A DNA stretch of 64,000 nt from the NCBI GenBank assembly GCA_024277525.1, contig JAJRUZ010000042.1:1-64000 (forward strand). The letters run 5' to 3'. The first letter of the stretch is position 1; each line of letters opens with the position of its first letter. This DNA comes from Caldifarciminota bacterium (lineage in GTDB: Bacteria > Hydrothermota > Hydrothermia > Hydrothermales > JAJRUZ01). Made by a program: the position numbers and the translations under genes. This document shows, one piece after another, positions 8,165 through 16,106 of the stretch. A model generated the notes under the pieces. The model worked only from the letters and a program-made list of their open reading frames with translations. It was not told the origin of the DNA and ran no database searches.

Positions 8165-8605
8165 TCACCTTACTTGTCTGGGTCTTCTTTCCGGTCGTAT
8201 CTCTTTTAATTTTCTTCTGATTTCATTGAACCTTTCATCCCCGAGTTTTTCACATATTTTTCTGAAGGCCCTTAACTGAGTAATGCGCAACTCAGCATTT
8301 AAATCCGTAAGTTCCTTGATAAGCTTCTCTGCTTTATTAAAATCAATTTTCTCTGATTGTATTATTTCTTCAAGTTCAATTTCTTTAAGTCTTATTTCCG
8401 ATTTTATTTTTTCTGTATTTTTTCGTGTTTCAAAATAAACATCTTTAAACAATTCTATTTCTTTTTCATCCAGACCCACCTTTTCCTGAATTCGCGGTTC
8501 AAGAGCAAGTGCCCTTATAATAAGTTCAGGATTTTTTCTCAGAATCCATCTTTGAATGGGACCCGGCTGATTTATGAGAAAAATTAAAGGAATTAAAAGT
8601 TTCAT
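8165..8605 (-). CDS. Spy/CpxP-like periplasmic helical protein
   Basis: The 146-residue protein begins with a short hydrophobic segment (LLIPLIFLI) that may be a signal peptide. The rest is a charged alpha-helical domain with long amphipathic stretches and a final Arg-rich tail. The layout resembles the periplasmic metal-resistance/CpxP/Spy group. It is the first gene of the sigma/anti-sigma operon, with an AAGGAGG Shine-Dalgarno, so it may be the sensor or a chaperone regulated by the sigma factor. The family call rests on overall layout only. Confidence 0.5.
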   Translation of the reverse strand: MKLLIPLIFLINQPGPIQRWILRKNPELIIRALALEPRIQEKVGLDEKEIELFKDVYFETRKNTEKIKSEIRLKEIELEEIIQSEKIDFNKAEKLIKELTDLNAELRITQLRAFRKICEKLGDERFNEIRRKLKEIRPERRPRQVR

Positions 8606-8687
8606 TTTTAACCTCCTTATAAATTTTAAGGGCTTTGAACCCTTATTTTACATTTGACGCAATTTAAAATAAAACGGTTCATTTGTT

Positions 8688-8693
8688 TATAAT
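8688..8693 (+). promoter_or_regulatory. -10 element placed for a leaderless transcript
   Basis: TATAAT ends 6 nt before ATG 8700. There is no Shine-Dalgarno and no well-spaced -35. Confidence 0.55.
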
Positions 8694-8699
8694 AAATTG

Positions 8700-9722
8700 A
8701 TGCCAAAAAAAAGAAAAAGATGCCCTTTACATAAAGATAAATTTTTAACAAGGAAATGTTATAGATGTAAAAAACCGATCTGTTCAAAATGCACCTATAG
8801 GAAATTTCATCATTTCTTCTGTTCAAAAAAATGTGCCTATCTTTTTGTTTATGAAAGTTTTAAAAAGAAGAGGATTTATAAAGAGCCCCTTTCCTATCCC
8901 TCCTTAAAAATTGCCTTTTCTTTTTTTATATTTTTATTTTTCATCTCAATATATCTGCTCTTCAATAAACCGATCGTTAAGGAAAAATATTTTGTTTTTA
9001 AAAAAATTTATATTAAAAAAATAGAAAAACCCGTTTTTTACGAAGGTTCTATAATAAGGTTTAAAACCCCGCAAAAAGAGATTTTTTTGACCTTTGATGG
9101 CGGAAGTTATGCTGAAAGGGCTGATCTTATTTTAAGGATTTTAAAAAAACATAACATAAAGGCTTCTTTTTTTCTTACGGGAAATTTTATGAAAAAATTT
9201 CCCGGAGTTGTAAAAAAAATTGTAAATGATTCGCATGAAGTTTTAAATCATACTTATTCACATCCCCATTTAACCACTTATGAAATTAACGGCATCAATA
9301 ATACTTTGATGACTTTAAATCCTGAAAATGTTTTCGGAGAACTTTACAGAGCAGAGAAAATTTTTAGAGAAATCACCGGTAAAAACATGCCTTTTATATG
9401 GAGAGCACCTTATGGAGAGGAAAATAAAGAGATAAGGGAATGGGCGGCAAGGATGGGTTATGTTCATGTAAGGTGGACATATGACTTTCTTGACTGGAAA
9501 AGCATCAGGGATTATTATAAAAGACTTGAAAAGTTTTTGAAAATAAAAGATAAAAGGGGATATATTCTTCTATTGCATTTGGGTTCTGCTCAAATGGATA
9601 CAGCAGAATATAAAATTTTTCTTGAAAAACTTATAAATGAACTTGAAAAAGAAGGCTATACTTTTAAAAAAATTTCTGACAAAATAAAGGAGGAAATTTT
9701 ATGGAACCGAAAGAAATTTTAG
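8700..9722 (+). CDS. Zinc-finger membrane protein with polysaccharide deacetylase domain
   Basis: The 340-residue protein has three parts. An N-terminal B-box-like zinc finger (residues about 7-46) carries C-x2-H, C-x2-C, C-x2-C and C-x3-C pairs. A transmembrane helix follows (LKIAFSFFIFLFFISIYLLF, about 67-86). The last part is a NodB-type deacetylase domain. That domain shows EIFLTFDGGSYAERA (motif 1, as in PdaA-type enzymes), NHTYSHPHLT (metal-binding H-x4-H) and RAPYGEEN (motif 3). The deacetylase would face the envelope and act on peptidoglycan or polysaccharide, with the finger in the cytoplasm. The ATG is chosen over the preceding TTG because it fits the leaderless -10. Confidence 0.8.
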   Translation: MPKKRKRCPLHKDKFLTRKCYRCKKPICSKCTYRKFHHFFCSKKCAYLFVYESFKKKRIYKEPLSYPSLKIAFSFFIFLFFISIYLLFNKPIVKEKYFVFKKIYIKKIEKPVFYEGSIIRFKTPQKEIFLTFDGGSYAERADLILRILKKHNIKASFFLTGNFMKKFPGVVKKIVNDSHEVLNHTYSHPHLTTYEINGINNTLMTLNPENVFGELYRAEKIFREITGKNMPFIWRAPYGEENKEIREWAARMGYVHVRWTYDFLDWKSIRDYYKRLEKFLKIKDKRGYILLLHLGSAQMDTAEYKIFLEKLINELEKEGYTFKKISDKIKEEILWNRKKF

Positions 9723-10258
9723 AAAAACTCGGTGTTTTGAAAAAAGGACATTTTCTTTTAACATCAGGAAATCACTCTGATACATATTTTGAAAAATACA
9801 GAATACTTTCAAATCCTTATTATCTTCATAAATTACTTGAATTTTCTTTTGATTTCATTGATAAAATTGATTTTGATGTGATAATAGGACCTTTTACAGG
9901 CGGAGCACTCATTGCAGAAATTCTCGGACTTGTGAAGAATAAAAGAACAATTTTTGCAGAAAAGGATAAAGAAGGATTTGTTATAAGAAGGGATTTCGGA
10001 ATTTCTTATCCTGTAAAAGCATTGATTGTAGATGATGTGATAACAACAGGAGGCTCTGTCAAAAAAGTTATTTCAGCAGCAAAGGATATTGCTGAGATAA
10101 GAGGAATTCTTGTATTAATTGATAGAAGGGAGGAAAAGGAGGAGTTTCCTTATCCTTTTTATTCAATTTATAAAGAAAAGGTGAAAATTTACTCCCCTTC
10201 AGAATGCCCTTTATGTAAGGGAAATATACCGCTTTTAAAACCCGGCGGGAAAACTTAA
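9701..10258 (+). CDS. pyrE: Orotate phosphoribosyltransferase
   Basis: The 185-residue protein carries the PRPP-binding motif ALIVDDVITTGGSVKKVI near residues 107-124 and TSGNHSDTYFEKY near residue 21, both typical of PyrE. It transfers ribose-5-phosphate from PRPP to orotate in pyrimidine synthesis. A C-terminal C-x2-C (CPLCKGNIPLLKPGG) is common in thermophile and archaeal-type PyrE. The start (ATG after AAGGAGG) lies inside the 3' end of the deacetylase gene, a 22-nt overlap that implies co-transcription. Confidence 0.9.
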   Translation: MEPKEILEKLGVLKKGHFLLTSGNHSDTYFEKYRILSNPYYLHKLLEFSFDFIDKIDFDVIIGPFTGGALIAEILGLVKNKRTIFAEKDKEGFVIRRDFGISYPVKALIVDDVITTGGSVKKVISAAKDIAEIRGILVLIDRREEKEEFPYPFYSIYKEKVKIYSPSECPLCKGNIPLLKPGGKT

Positions 10259-10280
10259 TTGCATCCCCGGGTGTTTTGAA

Positions 10281-10973
10281 TTAAATCAATCCCAGCCAGT
10301 CATGAATCAGAAAGTAAAATCTTCCGATTAAGAGTGAAATTCTTGCCATTACCGTATATCCGAATGCTGCTCCGAATCCTATCATTATAAAAATTATTCC
10401 CATTCTTGAAAGGGGCTTTAATATTCCTTTTCTTTCTGTTGAAAAGAAAAAGTATGTTAATACAGAAAATGTTCCTATAAAAATTATAATTGCGTTTAAA
10501 AAATACATTGTATTTGAAAATTGAGGTAAAAATGTGTCTTTTAACTGGTCAAATATCCTTGCTTTGAAGGTTGGGTAAAGTGATAGACCCGCTCCTATGC
10601 CCATTAAAAAAGCTATGGGATACCTTATAAGCCATCTCTGTCTCGGAAAGGCTAAGGCAAAGAAAAGAATTCCGAAACCTAAGGGTAGAAGATACATAAC
10701 CCATGATAAAAGAGAGAAAATAACACTTACATCAGAATAAAGTTCGGGCCAGATTATTTTATAATAAAATTTGGAGAAATTTTTTATTAACGGTCCTATT
10801 ATAAATCTGTAAATTGCATTGTGCCAGTAAATTGCAGCATAATAACCCGCGGAAATTCCGACAAATAAATGCTCTGCAAATCTGAATAAGGGATTATCCT
10901 TATACAAAAATGAAAATATTGCGAGTGTTAAAAGTGCTCCTATCCATACCCATATATCACCGCTGATATTCAT
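10281..10973 (-). CDS. Conserved multi-pass membrane protein (last gene of unknown membrane operon)
   Basis: The 230-residue protein has about seven hydrophobic segments, beginning with DIWVWIGALLTLAIFSFLY. A conserved-looking FAEHLFVGISAGYYAAIYWHN region sits near residues 32-52, and the C-terminus ends in RFYFLIHDWLGL. No catalytic motif is recognised. It overlaps the gene upstream by 4 nt (ATGA) and is the last of five collinear genes, of which this and the three before it encode membrane proteins. Its function is unknown. Confidence 0.6.
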   Translation of the reverse strand: MNISGDIWVWIGALLTLAIFSFLYKDNPLFRFAEHLFVGISAGYYAAIYWHNAIYRFIIGPLIKNFSKFYYKIIWPELYSDVSVIFSLLSWVMYLLPLGFGILFFALAFPRQRWLIRYPIAFLMGIGAGLSLYPTFKARIFDQLKDTFLPQFSNTMYFLNAIIIFIGTFSVLTYFFFSTERKGILKPLSRMGIIFIMIGFGAAFGYTVMARISLLIGRFYFLIHDWLGLI

Positions 10974-11809
10974 CTTGTTCTTCTCCTTTTCAGTCTGTAA
11001 AAATAAGCAATGTTGCCCAGAACAACAAAAAGAATCATAAAAATATTTGCCAGGGAAATTGAATTCATACCCCTTGTAGCAAGATTTTTAGCATCTATGA
11101 GTTTTTCATATTCCGCAGCTCCCCTCATACCTCCCAAGATTCCGATAAATTGTTTACTTCTGTAATAAGGATAAAGCTGTGCTGCCATAACTGCCGTAAC
11201 TCCTGCCACAACATTTGCCCCGTATCTTCCATTTGCATAAGTCATCCATATTTCAGGATAACCTGCACCCGAAATGGACACAGAAAGTTTTATATCATCA
11301 TAATTTTTAACACCTTTAAAAGCAGGAATTTTATCAAAAGGAACCCCGAAATAATCGCTTTTAAAAACATCCCTTATATCTTCTCCTATGCTTAAAATGG
11401 TAGCAGTTGGTGAAGGGAAATAGCCGACAAATACGATGTCTTCTCTCTCTTTGAGATTGTATTCCTTAATCACTCTGTTATAAATATCAAGGGCAAGTCC
11501 TGCACCTGCAGGGTGAAGGGTAATGATAAATATTCTCAATTTTTTCCTTGCCATGTGTCTTGCGATGGCAAGAGCCATGGGGTGACATTCTGGCAATACA
11601 TCAGGGGAATAATCACAGGATATAATAACCGGTGTGCCTTCCGGCAAGGATTCTATAAAATCATAAACATCCTTGACAGGTCTCAAGACATTTAAAGGTA
11701 ATGTAAATTTAAAAAGCAAAGGAATTAAAACAGCAAGACCTATTACAAGAAATATTATCTGCCTCGGTATCTTACCCAGACCTTCAAAAAACTTATCCCA
11801 GAAGTTCAT
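10970..11809 (-). CDS. Membrane-anchored protein with a Rossmann-like soluble domain, unknown function
   Basis: The 279-residue protein has one N-terminal helix (IIFLVIGLAVLIPLLFKF) and one C-terminal helix (NIFMILFVVLGNIAYFY). The roughly 200 residues between them alternate beta and alpha (VIISCDYSPDVLPE, RIFIITLHPAGAG, DIVFVGYFPSPTATIL). No standard glycine loop or catalytic set is recognised. ISGAGYPEIWMTYANGRYGANVVAGVTAVMA looks strongly constrained. Genes before and after overlap it by 4 nt, so the proteins are probably made in equal amounts and may form a complex. Confidence 0.6.
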   Translation of the reverse strand: MNFWDKFFEGLGKIPRQIIFLVIGLAVLIPLLFKFTLPLNVLRPVKDVYDFIESLPEGTPVIISCDYSPDVLPECHPMALAIARHMARKKLRIFIITLHPAGAGLALDIYNRVIKEYNLKEREDIVFVGYFPSPTATILSIGEDIRDVFKSDYFGVPFDKIPAFKGVKNYDDIKLSVSISGAGYPEIWMTYANGRYGANVVAGVTAVMAAQLYPYYRSKQFIGILGGMRGAAEYEKLIDAKNLATRGMNSISLANIFMILFVVLGNIAYFYRLKRRRTR

Positions 11810-12420
11810 TCCAACCAGCTCCTTTCAATACCGAGCATTATTTTTAAGGAAGTGGCTAATATTCCGAGAGCAACTCCGAAATATATTCCCCTTTGGGCAG
11901 CAAGGTTCGGAACATCAAGAACCCATTGGGCAAAATAGGGCAGATTTTTTGAGATTAAATCACCGAAAGAGGTCAAACCTATCATTAAAACAAAGGCGGA
12001 AAGCAAAAGCAGGGTTGCTTCCACATTTCTTGCTTTAAAAGCCCTGTAAGCAGCAGACGCCATATAAAAGGCAAGAAGGGAAAAGGTTGTTGCATTTAAA
12101 GGAACCATAACAAATTCATATAGTTTATCAAAAACAGAACCCTTTTCTATTCCTAAGAATAAACCCAAAAACATCATTCCGTAAAGGCTTATAAGGGTGA
12201 CCGAAGAATAAAATACATTTTTCTTTCTCTTTATGTTATTCCAATGTCTCATGGTAAGGGAAACAATAGCCATTATTATAGCCATACCTGCCACACCCTG
12301 ATACCATTCAAGGAGAACACGATAGGTATTTTTGGATAAAGGACCGGTGATAAAATATTGGAGTCCGGAAATGAGCCCTATTATAAAGACAATTAAAAGC
12401 GGGAGTTGTCTCTGAAACAT
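11806..12420 (-). CDS. Multi-pass membrane protein of unknown function
   Basis: The 204-residue protein has about six predicted membrane helices, including LPLLIVFIIGLISGLQYF at the N-terminus and FGVALGILATSLKIMLG near the C-terminus. No family motif is recognised. It starts 2 nt after the upstream DUF6754-like gene stops and overlaps the next gene by 4 nt. It could be the membrane scaffold for the two neighbours that have soluble domains. Confidence 0.6.
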   Translation of the reverse strand: MFQRQLPLLIVFIIGLISGLQYFITGPLSKNTYRVLLEWYQGVAGMAIIMAIVSLTMRHWNNIKRKKNVFYSSVTLISLYGMMFLGLFLGIEKGSVFDKLYEFVMVPLNATTFSLLAFYMASAAYRAFKARNVEATLLLLSAFVLMIGLTSFGDLISKNLPYFAQWVLDVPNLAAQRGIYFGVALGILATSLKIMLGIERSWLE

Positions 12421-12421
12421 T

Positions 12422-13198
12422 TTAAGGGAATAAAAATTCTAAAATATGGGTTTTCCCGAGCAAACCGAGCATGCTTCCCAAAATTAACAAAATTCCTATG
12501 AGAAATTTGAGAGCATCCTGAGCCCTGATTGTTGAAATCAAAACAGGTTCTTCGGACAAATATGCACTTGCACAGTAAAATTCCTCTCCTATGAGGGTAT
12601 AATCACAGGCTGTTATAAAGAAAGGAAGCTGATTAAGAGCATCGGTTCCTGCAATCTGAATTGCTCCTGTTACTGCTCCCGTTTCTGCAAGTAAAAGTGA
12701 TTCTGCCCAGAACATTCCCATAAAGAAATTTGTTGCTGTTTTTTCCCTTACCATTATGGCACACACCGCAGCAGTATAACCGAACTGAGAATCTGTAACA
12801 TAAAACACATTTTCATCCTTAAACAGGTCCGGTCTGCCGATGGATGTATAAGCCTGTCTCACAACTTCTTTTGTTATTGTATAAACAACCGGATTTCTGT
12901 TCGGAACAATAATATCCGTCTCATATTCACCTGCCTTTCTTGCAACCCTCGCGAGAATGTTCAAAGAAGCAATCGTTGCAACATCATCAATTGTTGAGAG
13001 TCCGGGAATATAAAGAATGGGTCTTCCCATCTCCGTTGCCCTTCCTATTGCCTCATCTACTGCCTCTATCCCGGGAATTTTTCTCAAAAAAAGCTTTATT
13101 CCTTTTCTTGCCTTTGAGATATAATAAATAATAAGGAAAGTGTAAATAATTATAGCAAAAAATACCGGCAATTTGGGCACATCAATTCCTATTTCCAT
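12422..13198 (-). CDS. DUF6754-like membrane protein
   Basis: The 258-residue protein has an N-terminal helix (PVFFAIIIYTFLIIYYI), a soluble middle domain and a C-terminal helix (LKFLIGILLILGSMLGLLG). The middle begins AVDEAIGRATEMGRPILYIPGLSTIDDVATIASLNIL and later has FFMGMFWAESLLLAETG. I recall this arrangement as the DUF6754 family, but I cannot confirm it here. The topology mirrors that of the 10970-11809 protein: helix, Rossmann-like domain, helix. Biochemical function is unknown. Confidence 0.55.
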   Translation of the reverse strand: MEIGIDVPKLPVFFAIIIYTFLIIYYISKARKGIKLFLRKIPGIEAVDEAIGRATEMGRPILYIPGLSTIDDVATIASLNILARVARKAGEYETDIIVPNRNPVVYTITKEVVRQAYTSIGRPDLFKDENVFYVTDSQFGYTAAVCAIMVREKTATNFFMGMFWAESLLLAETGAVTGAIQIAGTDALNQLPFFITACDYTLIGEEFYCASAYLSEEPVLISTIRAQDALKFLIGILLILGSMLGLLGKTHILEFLFP

Positions 13199-13199
13199 A

Positions 13200-13595
13200 T
13201 TAATAAATCCTTATTATTTTAATTTTATCTTTAATAATTTCAAACATTTTTCCTTTATAAGATATCACGATTTTAAATTTCAAATATTTCTTCTCTTTTA
13301 TTTGAGGAATTATTTTTACAGGAAATTTTAAAACCCACACATTTTCCCTTTTATTTTTTTCAAAAGGGATCCCGAATTCCATATTTTTATACAAAATGCT
13401 CACCTTTTTTATCTGTGGATTTTCAGCGAAAGTGCCTTTTAATTCAATGAACCCCTTCAGGATTCCTTTTCTGGGTAAAGGACCGGGCATTAAATTTGCC
13501 CTTATATAAACATTCAACTCAAAATCCTTCGGCAATTCAACGGATTTAAAACAGAAAAAAATAATAAATAATAAGAAATATAATTTTTTATTCAT
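13200..13595 (-). CDS. Small secreted beta-rich protein, first gene of the membrane operon
   Basis: The 131-residue protein starts with a signal-like segment (KKLYFLLFIIFFCF), after which Ile/Val/Lys-rich strands predominate. Its cysteine lies at the end of the hydrophobic core, but no clean lipobox is visible. The gene ends 2 nt before the DUF6754-like gene begins, so it heads the five-gene unit. I recognise no family. Confidence 0.5.
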   Translation of the reverse strand: MNKKLYFLLFIIFFCFKSVELPKDFELNVYIRANLMPGPLPRKGILKGFIELKGTFAENPQIKKVSILYKNMEFGIPFEKNKRENVWVLKFPVKIIPQIKEKKYLKFKIVISYKGKMFEIIKDKIKIIRIY

Positions 13596-13757
13596 AAAGG
13601 TGCCAAATTTTACTATAAATAGTAATATGAAAGCAATATCTTCTTGAATTTCGGAAGCTATAGCGGTTGCATTTCTGCAATTTTTTAGATTTTCTCTCTA
13701 CGATTTATTTTTAAAGTCATACATACGAAATAGTAATTTTATTGTAAAAGATTTTCA

Positions 13758-14348
13758 TTAAGGTAAGGGAAAATATTTTTTTATTATTTTTTTGGTTTTT
13801 TCTGGAAAGGGGACCAAAAGTTTTTTTACTTTTTCCTTATTAAGTTTTTCAAAGTTTATTGAAGAGAAATCAGGAGAATATTTTCCGAAGGAATAAAGAT
13901 ATACGGAGTCTATGAAAGCTTTCTCTTTTTCAGCGATTAAAATTCCATTTTTTTCAATGAATCCATTAAAAAATTCTTTTTTTATCTTAAAGAAATTAAA
14001 GAATATAGTTCCGAGATCTATTATTTTTGTTCTTTTTAAACATACACTCTCTATGAATGTGCCTGACCTCTCCTTTAAAACTCCGTAATGGGAAAGGGCT
14101 GTAAAAAGTGAAATATATGAAGGAATCTGCAAACTATTTGCTATTTTAAGAAAATCTTCCTCCCTTAAATAATCAATTATGTTAGATGATATGTAAAAGT
14201 TTCTTTTTAACCTTATAAATATACCTTTTTCAACATATCTTGTGCATAAAACTTTTGCCGAGGCATACTTTATATTGAATATTTCCGCCACATCCTGCGT
14301 GGTGAAATATAATTTTTTACCGAGTCTTCTTAAATTATAAAATTTCAC
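13758..14348 (-). CDS. AbiEi-like antitoxin/transcriptional regulator (orphan)
   Basis: The 196-residue protein begins with a winged helix-turn-helix (YFTTQDVAEIFNIKYASAKVLCTRYVEKGIFIRLKRNFYI), as in type IV AbiEi antitoxins. The following region (IPSYISLFTALSHYGVL, IAEKEKAFIDSVYLYSFG) matches the AbiEi C-terminal pattern. No AbiEii nucleotidyltransferase toxin lies next to it, so it is an orphan or a domesticated regulator. A perfect palindrome overlaps its own promoter, consistent with the autoregulation known for AbiEi. Confidence 0.65.
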   Translation of the reverse strand: MKFYNLRRLGKKLYFTTQDVAEIFNIKYASAKVLCTRYVEKGIFIRLKRNFYISSNIIDYLREEDFLKIANSLQIPSYISLFTALSHYGVLKERSGTFIESVCLKRTKIIDLGTIFFNFFKIKKEFFNGFIEKNGILIAEKEKAFIDSVYLYSFGKYSPDFSSINFEKLNKEKVKKLLVPFPEKTKKIIKKYFPLP

Positions 14349-14360
14349 ACTGAGTATAAA

Positions 14361-14382
14361 TAATTAACAATTTTGTTAATTA
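14361..14382. promoter_or_regulatory. Perfect palindromic operator upstream of the AbiEi-like gene
   Basis: The arms are TAATTAACAA (14361-14370) and TTGTTAATTA (14373-14382), separated by TT. The right arm overlaps the minus-strand -10 box, so a bound dimer would block transcription. Confidence 0.65.
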
Positions 14383-14408
14383 TAAGTTCTGAGAAATAAG
14401 TTTGTCAA
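14379..14408 (-). promoter_or_regulatory. Promoter of the AbiEi-like gene
   Basis: On the minus strand a perfect TTGACA (14408-14403) and TATAAT (14384-14379) are separated by 18 nt. The -10 lies inside the palindrome. Transcription would start about 25 nt before the gene. Confidence 0.7.
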
Positions 14409-14447
14409 GAGAAATATGTGTGATGGAGCATGTCTCCGGAGATGTTC

Positions 14448-14485
14448 CCGAACACTCGGCGGATGAAAACGAGAAAGATGTTCGG
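14448..14485 (+). other. Potential structured element upstream of the NYN gene
   Basis: CCGAACA (14448-14454) can pair with TGTTCGG (14479-14485), and CTCG (14455-14458) can pair inside it with CGAG (14470-14473). An alternative fold pairs TGTTC (14443-14447) with GAACA (14450-14454). The two are mutually exclusive. It lies about 120 nt upstream of the NYN start. It matches no riboswitch class I can name. Confidence 0.35.
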
Positions 14486-14604
14486 TAAAAAATCTTTATA
14501 ATATTAGAGATGAATTTTCAATATTTACAGTATTTTGCAAATGTTTGATATTTCTTATTAAAATTAATTTTATTTTGAAATAAAAAATAAAAAGGAGAAT
14601 GATT

Positions 14605-15150
14605 ATGAGTAAAAAACTCGGAATTTATATTGATGTGCAAAACCTACAAGCAACCTTTGAAAAATTTTCACAGCATGTGAGATATGATAAGTTCCTTGAA
14701 TATGTAAGAAGCAAATACGGAGAACCCTTTAAAGCGGTCTGCTTTGTCCCCTATAATCCGGAGGACCTTCACAGAAAAAGATTAATTGATGCTCTTGCTC
14801 TTATGGGATACAGGGTCGTTACAAAAATGATAAAACAACTGCCGGATGGAAGCGTTAAGGCAAATATGGACCTTGAAATATGTCTTGAAGTTGTAAAAGC
14901 ATCCAACTATTTGGAAACAATCATACTTGTTACGGGTGACGGAGATTTTGTCCCCCTTGTTGAAGAATTGAATCGAAAAGGATGCAGGGTTATTGTTATA
15001 GGACCGATGAAAGGAGCCACCTCCCTTGAACTCATAAGGGTTTCAGATGAGTACTACAACCTCAATGAAATAGATGAAGTTGTTGTGCCCAGAAGTACTC
15101 ATTTTGATGAAAATCTTCCCTACGGAGAAAAATCAGAGGATATTTATTGA
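14605..15150 (+). CDS. NYN-domain (LabA/DUF88-like) PIN-fold protein
   Basis: The protein of about 181 residues starts KLGIYIDVQNLQATF, with the first catalytic Asp and the Asn of NYN domains. MDLEICLEVVKASNYLETIILVTGDGDFVPLVEELNRKGCRVIV follows, with the conserved Asp residues of MDxxI and TGDGDF. These acids form the metal site of PIN/NYN RNases. The domain ends near residue 160. ATG 14605 is preferred to 14599 because the AAGGAG at 14592-14597 then has a 7-nt spacing. The stop overlaps the next start. The RNA target is unknown. Confidence 0.8.
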   Translation: MSKKLGIYIDVQNLQATFEKFSQHVRYDKFLEYVRSKYGEPFKAVCFVPYNPEDLHRKRLIDALALMGYRVVTKMIKQLPDGSVKANMDLEICLEVVKASNYLETIILVTGDGDFVPLVEELNRKGCRVIVIGPMKGATSLELIRVSDEYYNLNEIDEVVVPRSTHFDENLPYGEKSEDIY

Positions 15151-16106
15151 AAAAAATTATTTTTATTTTAATTTTTCTATCATTTTGTTTTAAAGACATA
15201 ATAATTTTTAAAGGCGATTTCAATACCCTGATACTTTCCTCAGGAAATTTGAAAAGAGCAAAAAAATATTTAAGAAACATTATGGAAAAAGTACAATATA
15301 CTCCGAGAGAAGAAAACATTTTTGAAATTTTTGAAATGGACTCGGTAGAAAAAAAGGAAAGATTTTTATATAGATACTACATAATTTTATCAATTCCTGC
15401 TTCCGAAAATGAAGAATTATTTAAAAACATATTCGGCAGAGTTGAAAGAAGCGGAATATATATAAAAGAAAGCCCGTTTTTACCCGGTTCATTTGTTATG
15501 GGAATATACGGAGAAAGGGAAGAAGAAATAATGAGAATCATAATGGAAAAAAAGGACACAATTTTTAAAATTTTCTATAACAGGATGCTCCGAAGTCTGA
15601 AAGAAATTGCTTACTTTCCCGGAGTCAAAGAAGATTTAACTCAGAAATTAAAAGAAAAAACCGGTCTTAATATAAAAATACCCAAAGGATACAATCTATT
15701 TAAGGAGGGGAAGGACTATCTGGTGATTGTGAGACATTATCCGGATAGATTTATATTTTTCTGGAAGATAAATAAAAAACTGAATCTTGTCCCTCAGGAA
15801 GTAGTAAGATTAAGAAATGAGTTCGCAAAAAAAGTTTATGCAGGCGATAGTGTGATAATGAAATATTTAAAATATGATTACAGAAGGATAAGAGGCATGA
15901 ATGCACTTTACTTAAACGGAGTTTGGGGTAATTATGCATTAAAAGTCGGTGGCGGTTTTGAATCCCTTGTTATAAGTAAAGATGGAATAAGTTATTTTAT
16001 TGACATCGGAGTTCATGAGCCGAGAAAATGGAAATTAAAATATTTAAAAATGATGGAAAGCTGGGCATTTTATCCGGAGTTTGAAAATGACGGAAAGAAT
16101 AATTGA
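15147..16106 (+). CDS. DUF4837-like secreted protein/lipoprotein
   Basis: The 319-residue protein starts with a hydrophobic leader (IIFILIFLSFCFKD). Its cysteine could be lipidated, although the preceding residues do not make an ideal lipobox. The body contains two similar halves, as in DUF4837 proteins of Bacteroidetes-type bacteria. One contains YIKESPFLPGSFVMGIYGE and the other MNALYLNGVWGNYALKVGGGF. The TTG start overlaps the NYN stop by 3 nt (TTGA). The function of DUF4837 is not known. Confidence 0.55.
   Translation: MKKIIFILIFLSFCFKDIIIFKGDFNTLILSSGNLKRAKKYLRNIMEKVQYTPREENIFEIFEMDSVEKKERFLYRYYIILSIPASENEELFKNIFGRVERSGIYIKESPFLPGSFVMGIYGEREEEIMRIIMEKKDTIFKIFYNRMLRSLKEIAYFPGVKEDLTQKLKEKTGLNIKIPKGYNLFKEGKDYLVIVRHYPDRFIFFWKINKKLNLVPQEVVRLRNEFAKKVYAGDSVIMKYLKYDYRRIRGMNALYLNGVWGNYALKVGGGFESLVISKDGISYFIDIGVHEPRKWKLKYLKMMESWAFYPEFENDGKNN

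Noticed and set aside
14349-14598. An AbiEii toxin gene upstream of the AbiEi-like gene
   Set aside because: Both strands were read; there is no nucleotidyltransferase frame, only the operator, promoter and the possible RNA fold.
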